This document shows, piece after piece, positions 23,026 through 34,786 of a stretch of 64,000 nucleotides of DNA; position 1 is the first letter of the stretch; each line of letters opens with the position of its first letter. A program made the position numbers and the translations under genes. Origin of the DNA: Cladocopium goreaui (taxonomy: Eukaryota > Sar > Dinophyceae > Suessiales > Symbiodiniaceae); the NCBI GenBank assembly GCA_947184155.2, contig CAMXCT020000498.1, forward strand, positions 62,001-126,000, read 5' to 3'. The notes beneath the pieces are model-generated. The model saw only the letters and a list, made by a program, of their open reading frames with translations. It was not told where the DNA came from and did not search any database.

Positions 23026-23470
23026 TATATATACCGTTAAAATGAAAGTTAGAATGCCTCCGCGAATTCCAAATATTCCTCCCCCTCAGTTAGAATGCGG
23101 CCCGCGCACGGCAAAAAATCCTTCAGTTAGAATGCCTCCCCACCCGGGTTTTAAGTTTTTTTGTTTTTGGAGAACCCTTTGCACAAATCCCTCACTTAGA
23201 ATGCCTCCGCACTATGAATATCATCAGTTGTTAGAATGCAGTTAGAATGCTTCCCCCTTGAAATTGCTTTCTACCAGCATTTCAGCAATTAGAACGCTTC
23301 CCAGGCTTACATTTTCTTACCAATTTTGGCGCCGCATTCTAACTGTGTTTCTGCATATTTACAGGTGTTTCCTCAGTTAGAATGCGACTGCCGTGGGGGG
23401 GGGGGCCAAACGGGCCACCATCACGCGAAGCCAAAACCGCATTCTAACTTTGTTTTTAACGGTATATATA
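23026..23470. mobile_element. Inverted-repeat element with subterminal GTTAGAATGC repeats
   Basis: Outer arms: TATATATACCGTTAAAATGA and AGAATGC at the left, GCATTCTAACTTTG with TTTTTAACGGTATATATA at the right. Inside, GTTAGAATGC or a close variant recurs about eight times in plus orientation and GCATTCTAAC twice in the opposite one. No coding frame. About 440 bp long. Confidence 0.75.
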
Positions 23471-23574
23471 TATAACTTTTCTCATCTATAGAACTTGCAT
23501 GCGCCGTGCGCCAGCCAAGCCCGTGCGTGCGTGCACTCTGCGAAAGTGGTGTCCTGTTTCACATGTCACATTTG

Positions 23575-23900
23575 AAGGTCCACTTCGCCCTTCACACTTC
23601 TCACTGCACTCTTCACACTCCACACTGCACACTTCACACTTCACACTTCACACTCCACACTTCTCACTTCACACTGCACTCTTCCCAATCCACACTTCAC
23701 ACTTCACTGCACGCTTCCCACTGCACACGCCACACTTCACACTTCACACTCCACACTTCACACTTCACACTCCACACTTCACACTGCACTCTTCACGCCC
23801 CACACTTCACACTGCACTCTTCACACTCCACACTTCATCTCATCTGAGCTCTTCTCACCTTATCCCAGCTCATCTCATCTCTTCTCATATGTCACCTAAG
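23575..23900 (+). repeat. Short-period satellite CACACTTCACACTTC
   Basis: Tandem CACACTTCACACTCC-type units, then TCATCTCATCTGAGCTCTTC. The 36 bp preceding it (GAACTTGCATGCGCCGTGCG...) is repeated at 23938, so the array start is duplicated. Confidence 0.9.
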
Positions 23901-24224
23901 CTTTCATGAATCACTTCCCAGTACTACTACTACTAAGGAACTTGCATGCGCCGTGCGCCAGCCAGGCCCGTGCGTGCGTGCTTTGTGCGAAGCTGTTGCA
24001 GTGTCGCGACCCCGGTAGAATGCAAACACTTTCCTCACACTTCACATTGCACTCTTCACACCTCCTACACTCCACACTTCACACTTGCACTTCATCTCAA
24101 CTCATCTCATCTGAGCTCTTCTCATCTCATTCCATGTCTTCCCATGTGTCAGCTAAGTTCTTCTTGGCTATCTTTATTTCAAGTACTTCCCAGTACTGAT
24201 GTCTACTACAAAAGCTTGCAAAAA

Positions 24225-24425
24225 CCACTTCCCAGTACTACTTTGTACTACAAAGCTTGCACAAAACACTTCCCAGTACTACTTTGTACTACAAAGCTTG
24301 CACAAAGCACTCCCCAGTACTACTTTGTACTACAAAGCTTGCACAAACTACTTCCCAGTACTAGTTTGTACTACAAAGCTTGCACAAAACACGTTCCAGT
24401 ACTACTTTGTACTACAAAGCTTCTA
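24225..24425 (+). repeat. 41 bp tandem repeat
   Basis: About five copies of CTTCCCAGTACTACTTTGTA followed by CTACAAAGCTTGCACAAAAC. Successive copies start 41 bp apart (24231, 24272). Confidence 0.92.
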
Positions 24426-25315
24426 CACACATCAAGTTCTTTCGCAGAGAAGCTTTTACACACAGCAAGCTTTTCAAGCAAAGAAGCTTTTACACACAGA
24501 AGCTTTTACACACAACAAGCTTCTTCACAGAGAAGCTTTCACACACAGCAAGCGTTTACACACAGAACACTTACACACAGTGCTTTTACACATGGCAAGC
24601 GTTTACACACAGAAACTTTTGCACAGAGACGCTTTTACACACAGATAGGCTTTTACACACAGCAAGCTTTTACACACAAAATCTTTTTCACACAGCAAGC
24701 TTTCAAACACAGCAAGCGCTTACACACAGAACACTTACACACAGTGCTTTTAAACATGGCAAGCGTTTACACACACAGCAAGCTTTTTAAACAGAGAAGC
24801 TTTTACACACAACAAGCTTTTACACAGAGAAGCTTTACACAGCAAGCTTTCACACACAGCAAGCTTCTTCACAGAGAAGCTTTTACACACAGCAAGCTTT
24901 CACACACAGCAAGCGTTTACACACAGAACACTTACACACAGTGCTTTTACACATGGCAAGCGTTTACACAAAAGTCTTTTTCACACAGCAAGCTTTCAAA
25001 CACAGCAAGCGTTTACACACAGAAGACTTACACACAGTGCTTTTACACATGGCAAGCGTTTACACACACAGCAAGCTTTTTAAACAGAGAAGCCTTTACA
25101 CACAACAAGCTTTTACACAGAGAAGCTTTTACACACAGCAAGCTTTCACACACAGCAAGCGTTTACACACAGAACACTTACGCACAGTGCTTTTACACAT
25201 GGCAAGCGTTTACACACACAGAAACTTTTACACAGACGCTTTTACACACAGAGAAGCTTTTACACACAGCAAGCTTTTACAGAAAAAGTTTTTGCACAGA
25301 GAAGCTTTCTTGTAC
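24425..25315 (+). repeat. Satellite of AAGCTTTTACACACAGC units with higher-order repeats
   Basis: Units of about 20-27 bp (GAAGCTTTTACACACAGCAA, AGCGTTTACACACAGAACAC). A longer block with GTGCTTTTACACATGGCAAG recurs about five times. Frames are open only because the unit lacks stops. A short stray copy is at 62822-62868. Confidence 0.92.
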
Positions 25316-25324
25316 ATAATCACA

Positions 25325-26160
25325 ACAGGAATTGCAGCTCCAAAACTGGATCTCGACGCCAAAGCGACAAAAAGACGATTTTGAAGCACTTTTTAAAAGG
25401 AATCTTAAAAGGAAAATTATTAGCGCCAAAATTGAGAAAATCTGCTGACAAATCACTTTCGCAGCCTTGATGCAGCGATTCCAATACGATTTACGATCTT
25501 CAGAATCTTCAGCTGCAAAAGACAATAGTATTACGCATGCAGCCGCTGCACCAAGCAACCTTGACGCAGCCACTACAATGCGATCTGCAGAGACTGAGTT
25601 GCAAAACACAATAGAACTACACGCAATGGCGTCGGAAATTGCAGCTCCAAAACCGGATCTCGACGCCAAAGCGACAAAAAGACGATTTTGAAGCACTTTT
25701 TAAAAGGATTTTTAGAAGGAAAATCATTAGCGCCAAAATTGAGAAAATCTGCTGACAAATCACTTTCGCAGCCTTGATGCAGCCATTCCAATACGATTTA
25801 CAATCTTCAGCTGCAAAAGACAATAGTATTACGCATGCAGCCGCTGCACCAAGCAACCTTGACGCAGCCACTACAATGCGATCTGCAGAGACTGAGTTGC
25901 AAAACACAATAGAACTACGTGCAATGGCGTCGGAAATTGCAGCTCCACAACCGGATCTCGACGCCAAAGCGACAAAAAGACGATTTTGAAGCACTTTTGA
26001 AAAGGAATTTTAAAAGGAAAATTATTAGCGCCAAAATTGAGAAAATCTGCTGACAAATCACTTTCGCAGCCTTGATGCAGCCATTCCAATACGATTTACG
26101 ATCTTCAGCTGCAAAAGACAATAGTATTACGCATGCAGCCGCGGCATCAAGCAACCTTGA
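25325..26160 (+). repeat. 300 bp tandem repeat, about 2.8 copies
   Basis: TCTCGACGCCAAAGCGACAA starts at 25351, 25658 and 25956 (periods 307 and 298). Each unit contains GCAGCSATTCCAATACGATT and GTTGCAAAACACAATAGAAC. Confidence 0.93.
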
Positions 26161-26162
26161 CG

Positions 26163-27770
26163 CAGCCATTCCAATGCGATCTGGCACCACAGCGTCAAGA
26201 AACGCATAGATCTACGCACACAGGAACAAGCATTGTTGCAAAACACAGAGAAGGAACCAAACGACCCCAGCCGCAACCGCCGCACACACGAGGTACCTTT
26301 CATCGCCGGCTGCAGCCACTTTACACGGAAAAACACACGGTTTCGTGCTCCGGCTTCCTCCCCAAAACAAAGCCCATGCAACATTCATGCAGCCATTCCA
26401 ATGCGATCTGCAACCACAACTTCAAGAAACGCATAGAACTACGCACACAGGAACAACCACTCGTTGCAAAACACATAGGAGGAACAATTCGCGCATGAAA
26501 CGACCCCAGCCGCACCCGCCGCACAGACGAGGTACCTTTCTTCGCCGGCTGCAGCCACTTTACGCGGAAAAACGCAAGGTTTCGTGCTCCGGCTTCCTCC
26601 CCAAACACATTTCCCATGCAACATTCATGCAGCCATTCCAATGCGATCATACAACCAGAGATTCAGGAACCGCATAGAACTACACACACAGGAAGCACCA
26701 CCGTTGCAAAACACATAGATAGAACGCAACGCGCAGAAACGACCCCGCCGCCCGCCGCACAGACGAGGTACCTTTCATCGCCGGCTGCAGCCACTTTACA
26801 CGGAAAAACACAAGGTTTCGTGCTCCGGCTTCCTCCCCAACACAAAGCCCATGCAACATCATGCAGCCATTCCAATGCGATCTGCCACCACAGCGTCAAG
26901 AAACGCATAGAACTACGCACACAGGAACAACCACTCGTTGCAAAACACATAGGAGGAACAATTCGCGACAGAAACGACCGCAGCCGCAACCGCCGCACAC
27001 ACGAGGTACCTTTCATCGCCGGCTGCAGCCACTTTACACGGAAAAACACAAGGTTTCGTGCTCCGGCTTCCTCCCCACAACACACGGCATGCAACATTCA
27101 TGCAGCCATTCCAATGCGATCTGCAACCACAGCTTCAAGAAACGCATAGAACTACGCACACAGGAACAAGCATTGTTGCAAAACACATAGAAGGAACCAA
27201 ACGACCCCAGCCGCAACCGTCGCACAGACGAGGTAGCTTTCATCGCCGGCTGCAGCCACTTTACACGGAAAAACGCAAGGTTTCGTGCTCCGGCTTCCTC
27301 CCCAACACATAGCCCATGCAACATTCATGCAGCCATTCCAATGCGATCTGGCACCACAGCTTCAAGAAACGCATAGAACATCATAGAACTACGCACACAG
27401 GAACAAGCATCGTTGCAAAACACATAGAAGGAACCAAACGACCCCAGCCGCAACCGCCGCACAGACGAGGTAGCTTTCATCGCCGGCTGCAGCCACTTTA
27501 CACGGAAAAACGCACGGTTTCGTGCTCCGGCTTCCTCCCCACACCACACGGCATGCAACATCATGCAGCCATTCCAATGCGATCTGGCACCACAGCGTCA
27601 AGAAACGCATAGAACTACGCACACAGGAACAAGCATTGTTGCAAAACGCATAGAAGGAACCAAACGACCCCAGCCGCAACCGCCGCACAGACGAGGTAGC
27701 TTTCATCGCCAGCTGCAGCCACTTTACACGGAAAAACACACGGTTTCGTGCTCCGGCTTCCTCCCCAACT
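26163..27770 (+). repeat. 235 bp tandem repeat, seven copies
   Basis: GCAGCCATTCCAATGCGATC occurs at 26163, 26389, 26629, 26863, 27102, 27329 and 27565. Units contain CCGGCTGCAGCCACTTTACA and GTGCTCCGGCTTCCTCCCCA. Periods of 226-240 are not multiples of three, so the open frames across it are not a protein repeat. It shares its seed with the neighbouring 300 bp repeat. Confidence 0.93.
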
Positions 27771-28085
27771 CACCACTTCCCTTCCTCACCGCTTCCCATC
27801 ATCACCACTTCCCATCGTGACCACCTCCCTTCGTCCACTTCCCTTCGTCACCACCTCCCTTCCTCACCACTTCCCATCGTCCCCACCTCCCTTCCTCACC
27901 ATTCCCCTTCATCATCACTTCCCTTCGTCACCACTTCCCATCGTCACCACTTCCCTTCGTCACCACTTCCCTTCGTCACCACTTCCCATCGTCACCACTT
28001 CCCTTCGTCACCACTTCCCATCGTCACCACTTCCCTTCGTCACCACTTCCCTTCGTCACCACTTCCCTTCGTCACCACCCGTCAT
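27765..28085 (+). repeat. 16 bp minisatellite TTCGTCACCACTTCCC
   Basis: Roughly 20 copies of TTCGTCACCACTTCCC / ATCGTCACCACTTCCC. Confidence 0.93.
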
Positions 28086-28243
28086 TATCACCACCCTTCA
28101 TCAAAGTCAATTCCACTGCTTCTTATTCTTTTGTTATGTATTGTTATGTTATGTATTGTTATGTGATCTACCACCCTGCATCATTTCAAGTCGCAGAATT
28201 CTATTTGTCCGCAACACGGAAGTATTGCTTCCCAACTTCCTTT

Positions 28244-28316
28244 GATGATGGTTTATGATGGTTTGTGATGGTTTATGATGGTTTATGATGGTTTATGATG
28301 GTTTATGATGGCTTAT
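28244..28316 (+). repeat. 10 bp tandem repeat GATGGTTTAT
   Basis: Seven near-identical copies; the motif also recurs singly through the window (22937-22960). Confidence 0.92.
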
Positions 28317-28549
28317 GGCATTGGGAAGCCCCCACATTGTAGAGGTTTTACATTGATTTACCTATTAAAACTGGTGATTGTCCATAGCTATGTTAACTTC
28401 CCAGAGGGCAAGTTCGAAAATGACACCAGTAAACCATGAATTCGAATACCCTCCGGTACCTTGACAGTTGGCCAACTGCAGTAACTGGAAGCCATGGTCC
28501 TTTCTCGATGATTTAGCACACAATATGTTACATGGCTATTTGAAATCAC

Positions 28550-28610
28550 CGAAGGGTAGCAGCAGTGCTGAAAACACTGCATTGGGGATCTCCAAAATAC
28601 ATCTTCGCCA
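28550..28610 (-). CDS. Candidate short exon at an introner end
   Basis: The minus frame reads WRRCILEIPNAVFSALLLPF, acceptor ACCCTCAG|, donor CCCTTCG|GTGATT. The donor lies inside the terminal repeat of a decayed introner, as expected if introner ends supply splice sites. Confidence 0.45.
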
Positions 28611-28772
28611 CTGAGGGTCGCCATCTGTGAACATTATGGCTCATTATGGCAACTCCAAAAAGGCTTTAATTGACTAAATAGATAGACAAGTTGGAAACCT
28701 GGAAATTATGAGGGAAACATCATCGAACTAACCGACTAACCTCCTGGAAACACATGTCCATCTGGTGGTTAC

Positions 28773-28829
28773 CTGGAAATGATCTTGGGGCCATTGGAAG
28801 AACGCCCCCTCCTGTGATTTCTGTGCCAT
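28773..28829 (-). CDS. Candidate short exon
   Basis: The minus frame reads MAQKSQEGAFFQWPQDHFQ, ending TTTCCAG|GTAACC. It may start at the acceptor CATGGCACAG| (exon from 28820). Part of the minus-strand gene running down from 31.9 kb. Confidence 0.55.
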
Positions 28830-29084
28830 GGTCACGCCATAAAGGGATGAAAGTCGTATAGTCATCCATCCAGGAATCCAAAAATCACATTTTATTTCAA
28901 AAAAGTATAAAAACGATGCGAGGGAATTGAGGACCCCTGATCAATGGCTATATCATGGCTGTATCATCCAATATATACACATATATGTATATATATACAC
29001 AGAGTGTGTCTGTATATAGTGCGTATATATATATATATATCCATCATTATCCATCTATCTCTCTCGCAGTAGATGCCCATTGAT

Positions 29085-29219
29085 TTGCACTTTTGTTCAA
29101 TGGTGGAATCCAACAATTTTGACGACATTTTGGCAGCAAGATCCCTCCAAATTCGCCTGAGAGAAGGCCAACACGCTCGCCACGTGAGCATAAGCCAAAG
29201 GGCAGCGATGTGCATCCTC
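29085..29219 (-). CDS. Candidate exon, hydrophobic/basic helix
   Basis: The minus frame reads MHIAALWLMLTWRACWPSLR then RIWRDLAAKMSSKLLDSTIE. The acceptor is ATTGCCAG|G; the 3' end is uncertain (AACAAAA|GTGCAA near 29088). It could be a membrane segment. Confidence 0.6.
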
Positions 29220-30276
29220 CTGGCAATTTCCAGTACAGATTTATTGGAGGTACCGAGGTACCTTACCATTTTTGGCCGATGTTTCAGGGCTATGTAAGGG
29301 AATATACTATGATATACCCCCAAAATATGGCCGAAAATATGGCACCTCCATTCTAGGATCGAATTCCCATTGAACATATGAGCACTAGATTCCCCATTCC
29401 TCTTGGATTAAGACTATAGTAAAATTGGGAAATTAACTATGATTCATTTACTGTACCCTCCGGTGTCATCAGCTCCGTTGCTGGAAAATCCACCACCAAT
29501 TACAAACTTCCGTTGATGTAGGGGATTTCCCATTGCCACGCTTGATTGCAGAAGGGGATGAGCAGTAGATTCCCATTTCTCCTGGATTGGGAAAACTGGA
29601 AATGATGGCAAAAAACTTGCAAATCTGATTGAATGACTGCCATTTAGAACTCCATTTAGAAGGCCTGGGATTGGCATGGGATGTTTTCAGATTGGAAGGG
29701 GTTGTACCACATAATTCTTTTTTAAGAAACCAGCAACTGGTCGATGGTTGAGCCACCGCCTGTAAAAAAACTGGAAAGTCATGGGGGTTCATCATGGTTG
29801 AGAATTTAAAGAAGAACAAACCGCAAGCAAATCATCGGTTGCATATCACTGATATCTCCATTATTCCCCATTATTCCCCATTACATCCCTAGTACATCCC
29901 TATTACATCCCTGTCATACTCCAACACTACGTAATTTTTTTCACCCATATATCCCCTGGTAATGAGACGTGGCTGGCTGGACAATCCCATTACATCCCGT
30001 ATCCCCATGATATTCCCATTGTTTTACAGGTACACTACAGCAGTTTCAGATCATTCAGTGGGCTTATCCCATATACAAATATCCCTTTTGAATATACATA
30101 AATGAACCACTGGCATTATATAAACTAAAACATGTAACAATGTGTAATTTAACTCAGGAATAAGCTCATGGTATATTACTGGCTTGTATCAACTATGTAT
30201 GTTCATACAACTGGGTTAAATTTACGAACCATTCAGGATTCGTGAATCCTCCAAGTAGGGCATAGTAGGGGTATAC

Positions 30277-30390
30277 CCTGCTACCCCCATCCGCCTCACT
30301 CACACTATCCAGCACCTTTACCAGCTTTTCCCTCAGTGAGGAGCAGGGCAAAAAACTGCGCTTTTGGAGGCTTGAAACCTCCGGAAACCT
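30277..30390 (-). CDS. Candidate exon, unidentified protein
   Basis: The minus frame is 38 whole codons, phase 0 to 0, reading RFPEVSSLQKRSFLPCSSLR then EKLVKVLDSVSEADGGSR. Acceptor AACAATAG|, donor AGCAGG|GTATAC. Confidence 0.7.
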
Positions 30391-30626
30391 CTATTGTTTG
30401 ATATGAATCCCTTCCCTCGTTCATGTTCAACACCCCGCAGAAACCATGGTTAGTAGGAATATTACACCACCTCTTGAGACCATCGAAGGTGTTTGAATAT
30501 TCGGGGGATGGGATTGTTTGGATGGGTTTCACCATCAGTATTCCATTCTGTCCCATGAAAAATCACCATTGCACCACCATTCTTGTCAGCTCCTTCTTAC
30601 CCTCCGGTGTCAAACATGGCAAACAC

Positions 30627-30738
30627 GCATTGACTTCGATGAAATGTTCCCACGATGCCAATTTTTCACGGGGGGTTCCCAGCCAGCCATGCTTGATGGA
30701 GTCATCAGAGCTTGATCCATCCACTCTTTGTCATTCAG
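30627..30738 (-). CDS. Candidate exon, unidentified protein
   Basis: The minus frame reads LNDKEWMDQALMTPSSMAGW then EPPVKNWHRGNISSKSM. Acceptor GATGCCAG|, donor TCAATGC|GTGTTT. It belongs with the exons at 30277-30390 and 31795-31893. Confidence 0.7.
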
Positions 30739-31292
30739 CTGGCATCATCATCCCAAGTACGGCCGAGGGCCGAGGAAAAACGGCCGGATTTAAGTTGCGT
30801 TGGGGGCAGAATGAAACATATTCTCCGTAGATTCCCCAAATATTCCCAGATTCCCCAATTGTGGATTGACTATAGATGCAAAAAAACAACACATATTAGC
30901 ATCTGGCACTCAAACATTGCAATGGAAAATCACCCATTTAGTTCGATGATATCCCATTAAAATACATGTCCATTGATACGTGATTTTCCAGGCAGGCATG
31001 TTTGACTACCAGAGGGAAATATCCCTCTGGTTTGATGGTTAAATTTTATACGTACTTATTTGATGGTTAAATTCCCACAGAATATAAGCCAGCATTAATC
31101 AACAATATTGCATAGATAATTCATCTATAAATGTTCAATTGATCATCATATATCTCCATAATATACCCATTCTGCAACCTTTTTGTGTTTTTGTTGTTGA
31201 AGTCACCATTTTTAATAGGTACCATCTATGGAAATCACTAGTTTTAATAGACAAATTAGTACATCATGTACATCAGTTACATCATCACTCAC

Positions 31293-31398
31293 TACCCTCT
31301 GGTAAATTAACATAACTATGGAAAATCACCAGTTTCAATGGGTAAATCCACGAACTAAATGGTCATTTTCAATAGCTATGTTAAATTACCAGAGGGTA
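31293..31398. mobile_element. Introner family A, complete copy
   Basis: TA-CCCTCTGGTAAATTAACATAA ... AATTACCAGAGGG-TA, with TA duplicated. Confidence 0.92.
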
Positions 31399-31567
31399 AT
31401 CATCTATAAATGAACCATGTTCATCCATTTTCCATAGGGGGGTTCCTAAACTGAAGGAACCCAACAATGGTTTATAATGGAAAGTCCCAAACAAAAATGG
31501 ATGAGAAACGGGGGTACCCCCATTTCAGGAAACCTCCATAGCTATGTTAACTAACCAAAGGGTAAAT

Positions 31568-31690
31568 ACAGTTATGGCCGTTTACCAATTATAAGTGTTT
31601 GTAACTGGTTATAGATGGGATTATACCTTCCATAAATGGGGTTTTGTTCATATTTATAACTGGTATTTCGGGCCATAACTGTAGCTATGT
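31568..31690. mobile_element. Inverted-repeat element, ACAGTTATGGCC family
   Basis: TACAGTTATGGCCGTTTACC at one end and GGGCCATAACTGTA at the other. A decayed copy with the same core (ATAACTGGTTATAACTGGGA) lies at 215-420. Confidence 0.7.
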
Positions 31691-31794
31691 TAAATAACCA
31701 ACAAAAGTCACATCATCATTAATCTTCTATAAATGAGCCATGTTCATCCATTTTCCATAGCTATGTTAAATAACCAAAGGGTAAATAGGCAGCT

Positions 31795-31893
31795 GGAAAA
31801 TCCCGGGTCTTGAGCCGTTGGCCAGTAAGCCATAGTTTCCGCGGGTTCCATCTCCTGAACATCGCGGCCCAAGTAGCTGCGATTTAGTGCCAT
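31795..31893 (-). CDS. Candidate first coding exon
   Basis: The minus frame from ATG 31893 reads MALNRSYLGRDVQEMEPAET then MAYWPTAQDPGFSSC. Two in-frame stops lie just upstream of the ATG. Further upstream is a good acceptor (TTTGTTTTAAACAG|G) that could serve for trans-splicing of a leader. The 3' end runs into an introner terminal repeat (CTTTG|GTTATT). Confidence 0.6.
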
Positions 31894-32383
31894 GTTTTTT
31901 CTTCATCAGCTCCTGTTTAAAACAAAGTAGGAAATTGTTTGCTTTTTGTTTCAACAAATGGGAAATTGTTTGTTTTTGTGTTTAAATTTACCTGCTTTTT
32001 ATTTTTATGCCTGCGTATGTGTTTTTAAAAGAATCCAAGAAAGTAGATGACTGAAAGAGCCACGAGCCAATAATTCAAATTCAATCTTTTAGTTAATGGG
32101 TTAAATCCCCAGCAATAACCACTAATCAACCACTAAAATCATTAAAATCAACCAAATCCAATCTTTTGCAGTGCACTCCCACGTGTTTTTCCTGGATTTT
32201 CCCTTTTTTTACCTCTTGGATGTGCATCCCACTTACGAAGTGGGTAATAACCCTAGTATATGCCAGCTATATATTTCCAATATCACCAGTTGTATGGACT
32301 ATATCATTTAGTATCATCTATATATGTATATGATATAGTCCATAAACGATATATGTCCATCTATCTATATATACACATATAAC

Positions 32384-32461
32384 CATGGGAAAAACCATGG
32401 GAATTCACACATATAGTGGTTATAAACCAGTTATGTGTGAATTCCCATGGTTTTTCCCATG
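32384..32461. repeat. Near-perfect hairpin, about 31 bp arms
   Basis: CCATGGGAAAAACCATGGGA plus ATTCACACATA is mirrored exactly after a loop of about 16 bp containing GGTTATAAACC. Confidence 0.93.
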
Positions 32462-32499
32462 GGTTTTCCCGATGAAATCGACCCAAAAATCAAAAAAAC

Positions 32500-32567
32500 A
32501 TCTCCTGCATCTCGCGTGAGCTGTAGACCCGTCCAACGCCCGGCAGCTCCGTACAATCCGTCCAGAT
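32500..32567 (-). CDS. Candidate exon, unidentified protein
   Basis: The minus frame reads IWTDCTELPGVGRVYSSREM then QEM. The acceptor has a strong pyrimidine tract (CCCCTTCCAG|), the donor is GAGAT|GTTTTT. If not spliced there, a stop follows two codons later. Confidence 0.6.
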
Positions 32568-32882
32568 CTGGAAGGGGATGGTGGCCCCAAGAAAATTTAG
32601 ATGAAAATCTATGGAGGGTATAAATTTCTACAGCTACAGTCTGATGATAGTACAATGTTAATTATTTTTGGGCCATAATTGTAGCTATGATTAACCTTAA
32701 CTAAATTAATGATAATTGTTCAATTTCTAATAGTATGACTAACAATGTACAGTCTGATGCTATTGATATATTGATATTTCTATGATTACATTGATTGATT
32801 GATACTACTATGATTGCATTGATTGATTGATATCATGATTATATATAATCCCCTAAAAAGAAGGAACCCAGTAGGGGTTGAT

Positions 32883-32990
32883 TACCCTCTGGTAAACTAA
32901 CATTGCTGTGGAAAATCACTATTTTTAGTGGGTAAATCAACGAACTAAATGGCAATGTTCAATAGCTATGTTAAATTACCAGGGAGGGCA
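32883..32990. mobile_element. Introner family A copy
   Basis: TA-CCCTCTGGTAAACTAACATT ... AAATTACCAGGGAGGG; the 3' TA has decayed to CA. Confidence 0.85.
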
Positions 32991-33214
32991 AGCATTTTCT
33001 TGATCATACTATGGGAAAGTTTATGGAAAAACATGATGACAGTGTGATAAGATTGCGGGGTATAATTGATACAATAAGGACTACTATGACTAATGATATG
33101 TAATAGGGGTTGACAGAGTATGATAAGATTACAATACTGGTTAGTATGGTTAAATATGATTAATATGAAATATGATTTATATGATTGATGTTTGATTATT
33201 ATGATTATTATGAT

Positions 33215-33329
33215 TACCATCTGGTTATTCAACATAGCCATGGAAAATCACCATGCTATTAATAGGTAAAAACAGTTTATTTCTATGGGCCATCTATACC
33301 ATGGCTATGTAACAAATAACCAAAGGGTA
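33215..33329. mobile_element. Introner family A, GTTATT subfamily
   Basis: TA-CCATCTGGTTATTCAACAT ... AAATAACCAAAGGG-TA. Confidence 0.85.
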
Positions 33330-33571
33330 AATATGATATGATTGGAGAGTTTGGCAATCTCAAAATCTACGCCTGGATGGAACAAATAGTCAATGCGGGC
33401 GGGGTTGACCTGATTGACGGTTACCCAACTATATCTATATATTATTGGTGAGTGATGATTCACCATCTATAATTGTGGCTTATTTTTTGAACAATCTATG
33501 CTTTGAGGTTAATAATCAAGCCAGTCTGTACTGTAGGATTAATGGTTAATCCGATCCATACTTCTCTATAA

Positions 33572-33681
33572 TTTCAATGGATTGGTTTTGCTGGGACAAT
33601 TTTGACCGGAAACCATTGTTTTTACCATGAAAGACATGGGGTTTTCCGGTTTCAATTTTCCCAACAAAACCAATCCATTGG
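33572..33681. mobile_element. Inverted-repeat element, CAATGGATTGGTTTTG family
   Basis: CAATGGATTGGTTTTGCTGG at the left and CCAACAAAACCAATCCATTG at the right. Related copies or halves are at 14033-14150, 14580 and 15850. Confidence 0.85.
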
Positions 33682-33701
33682 TAATTGGGATAACTTATGA
33701 C

Positions 33702-33771
33702 AAATATGGATCCAATGGGCTCTATCTCCTGATCTCCTGAATAGATCCCACACACGTTCCACCAGGGTTAC
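33702..33771 (-). CDS. Candidate exon, unidentified protein
   Basis: The minus frame reads VTLVERVWDLFRRSGDRAHW then IHI. Acceptor ATACCGAG|G, donor CATATTT|GTCATA. Confidence 0.6.
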
Positions 33772-34579
33772 CTCGGTATTTCATGATGTTTTTATTAACA
33801 ATCTGCAATTTTTTTTTGTGGATCATTGTGGCTTATACATTGTATATACAGTAATTATCATGGGTTATAGTTATAGAGTGTACACTATTATGGGTTATAC
33901 TTCTGCTATTGTAGGTTGCACATGGTTATACAGTGGACACTATTATGGCTTATACATCTGCAATTATTATTGTAACATATTGTAACAATATCATTGACCT
34001 TTAAAAATACGATATCTCACTTCGAAACTCTTAAAAGTATCATCAAATCACCTCCGATGATCATTCATCAGCCGACCGGGCTGGAAAGCTCCCTGGAAAC
34101 CATGGGAGTTTCCATGGTTTTTAATGTGGGAAACACCCTGGCTGCTATAGACAACTACCATTTGGGGATGGTTTATAGCAGCCATGAAAAGAAAAATGAT
34201 TTTGGGGACGGCTTCTCATGGGTTTACTACAGCACATGTCTTTTCCATCGCATTTATTCAGTAAATTAAATTTAGAACTGCCAAAAACGTTCAAAACCAT
34301 ATTGACAGGGAAAACAAGACATGAATTGGAATCACTTTGAGATAATCACATATGAAGGGTCCATAATCTTAAGGCAGTATCTTGTAGCCTTTACCCATTG
34401 GATGTTGAACAGGAAAAACGGCAGAACACCGTAGATGTACATGTCGGAAATTCTTCTCCCAACATGCAAATGCCTTCCGGTAGTCAAACATGGCTTGCCG
34501 GAAAATCCCTCATTGATTTCAAACTTCCGTTCGTATAGGAAATTACCCGGCTATGTTTGAAGACACAGGAGGGTAGCTG

Positions 34580-34689
34580 TTCCAGGCTCAACTCCCTGAA
34601 GTCCCAGCTCTGGTAACCGTGCCTTGTCCGGATGTCGCCTAGGCTCCAAACGCGATGTTCGGAGTAAGAGTCAAAACCCCAGTAGTTTT
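34580..34689 (-). CDS. Candidate exon, aromatic-rich
   Basis: The minus frame reads NYWGFDSYSEHRVWSLGDIR then TRHGYQSWDFRELSLEQ. Acceptor GCGAGCAG|. The 3' end meets an inverted-repeat element (34478-34578) whose ends read AAACATGGCTTGCCGG and CCGGCTATGTTTG. Confidence 0.65.
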
Positions 34690-34786
34690 CTGCTCGCCAT
34701 ATGTTCATAGCTTTATCATAGCTTTATCCAAACTTTCATGTTGGGAAACTCTTAGCAGTTTTTGCGTTCCCAAATTTTTGAGATAC

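Noticed and set aside
23946-25319. 457-codon open frame of HTASFYTQ-type repeats
   Set aside because: It lies wholly in a short-period satellite whose unit lacks stops; neighbouring frames are also open. No start context, no splice signals, no protein-like diversity.
26163-27770. Long open frames on both strands across the 235 bp array
   Set aside because: Unit lengths of 226-240 bp are not multiples of three, so the frame changes between units; both strands are equally open.
33345-33430. Plus frame GNLKIYAWMEQIVNAGGVDL and minus frame VNPARIDYLFHPGVDFEIAK
   Set aside because: Both strands equally plausible, splice sites weak, no neighbouring exon to decide.
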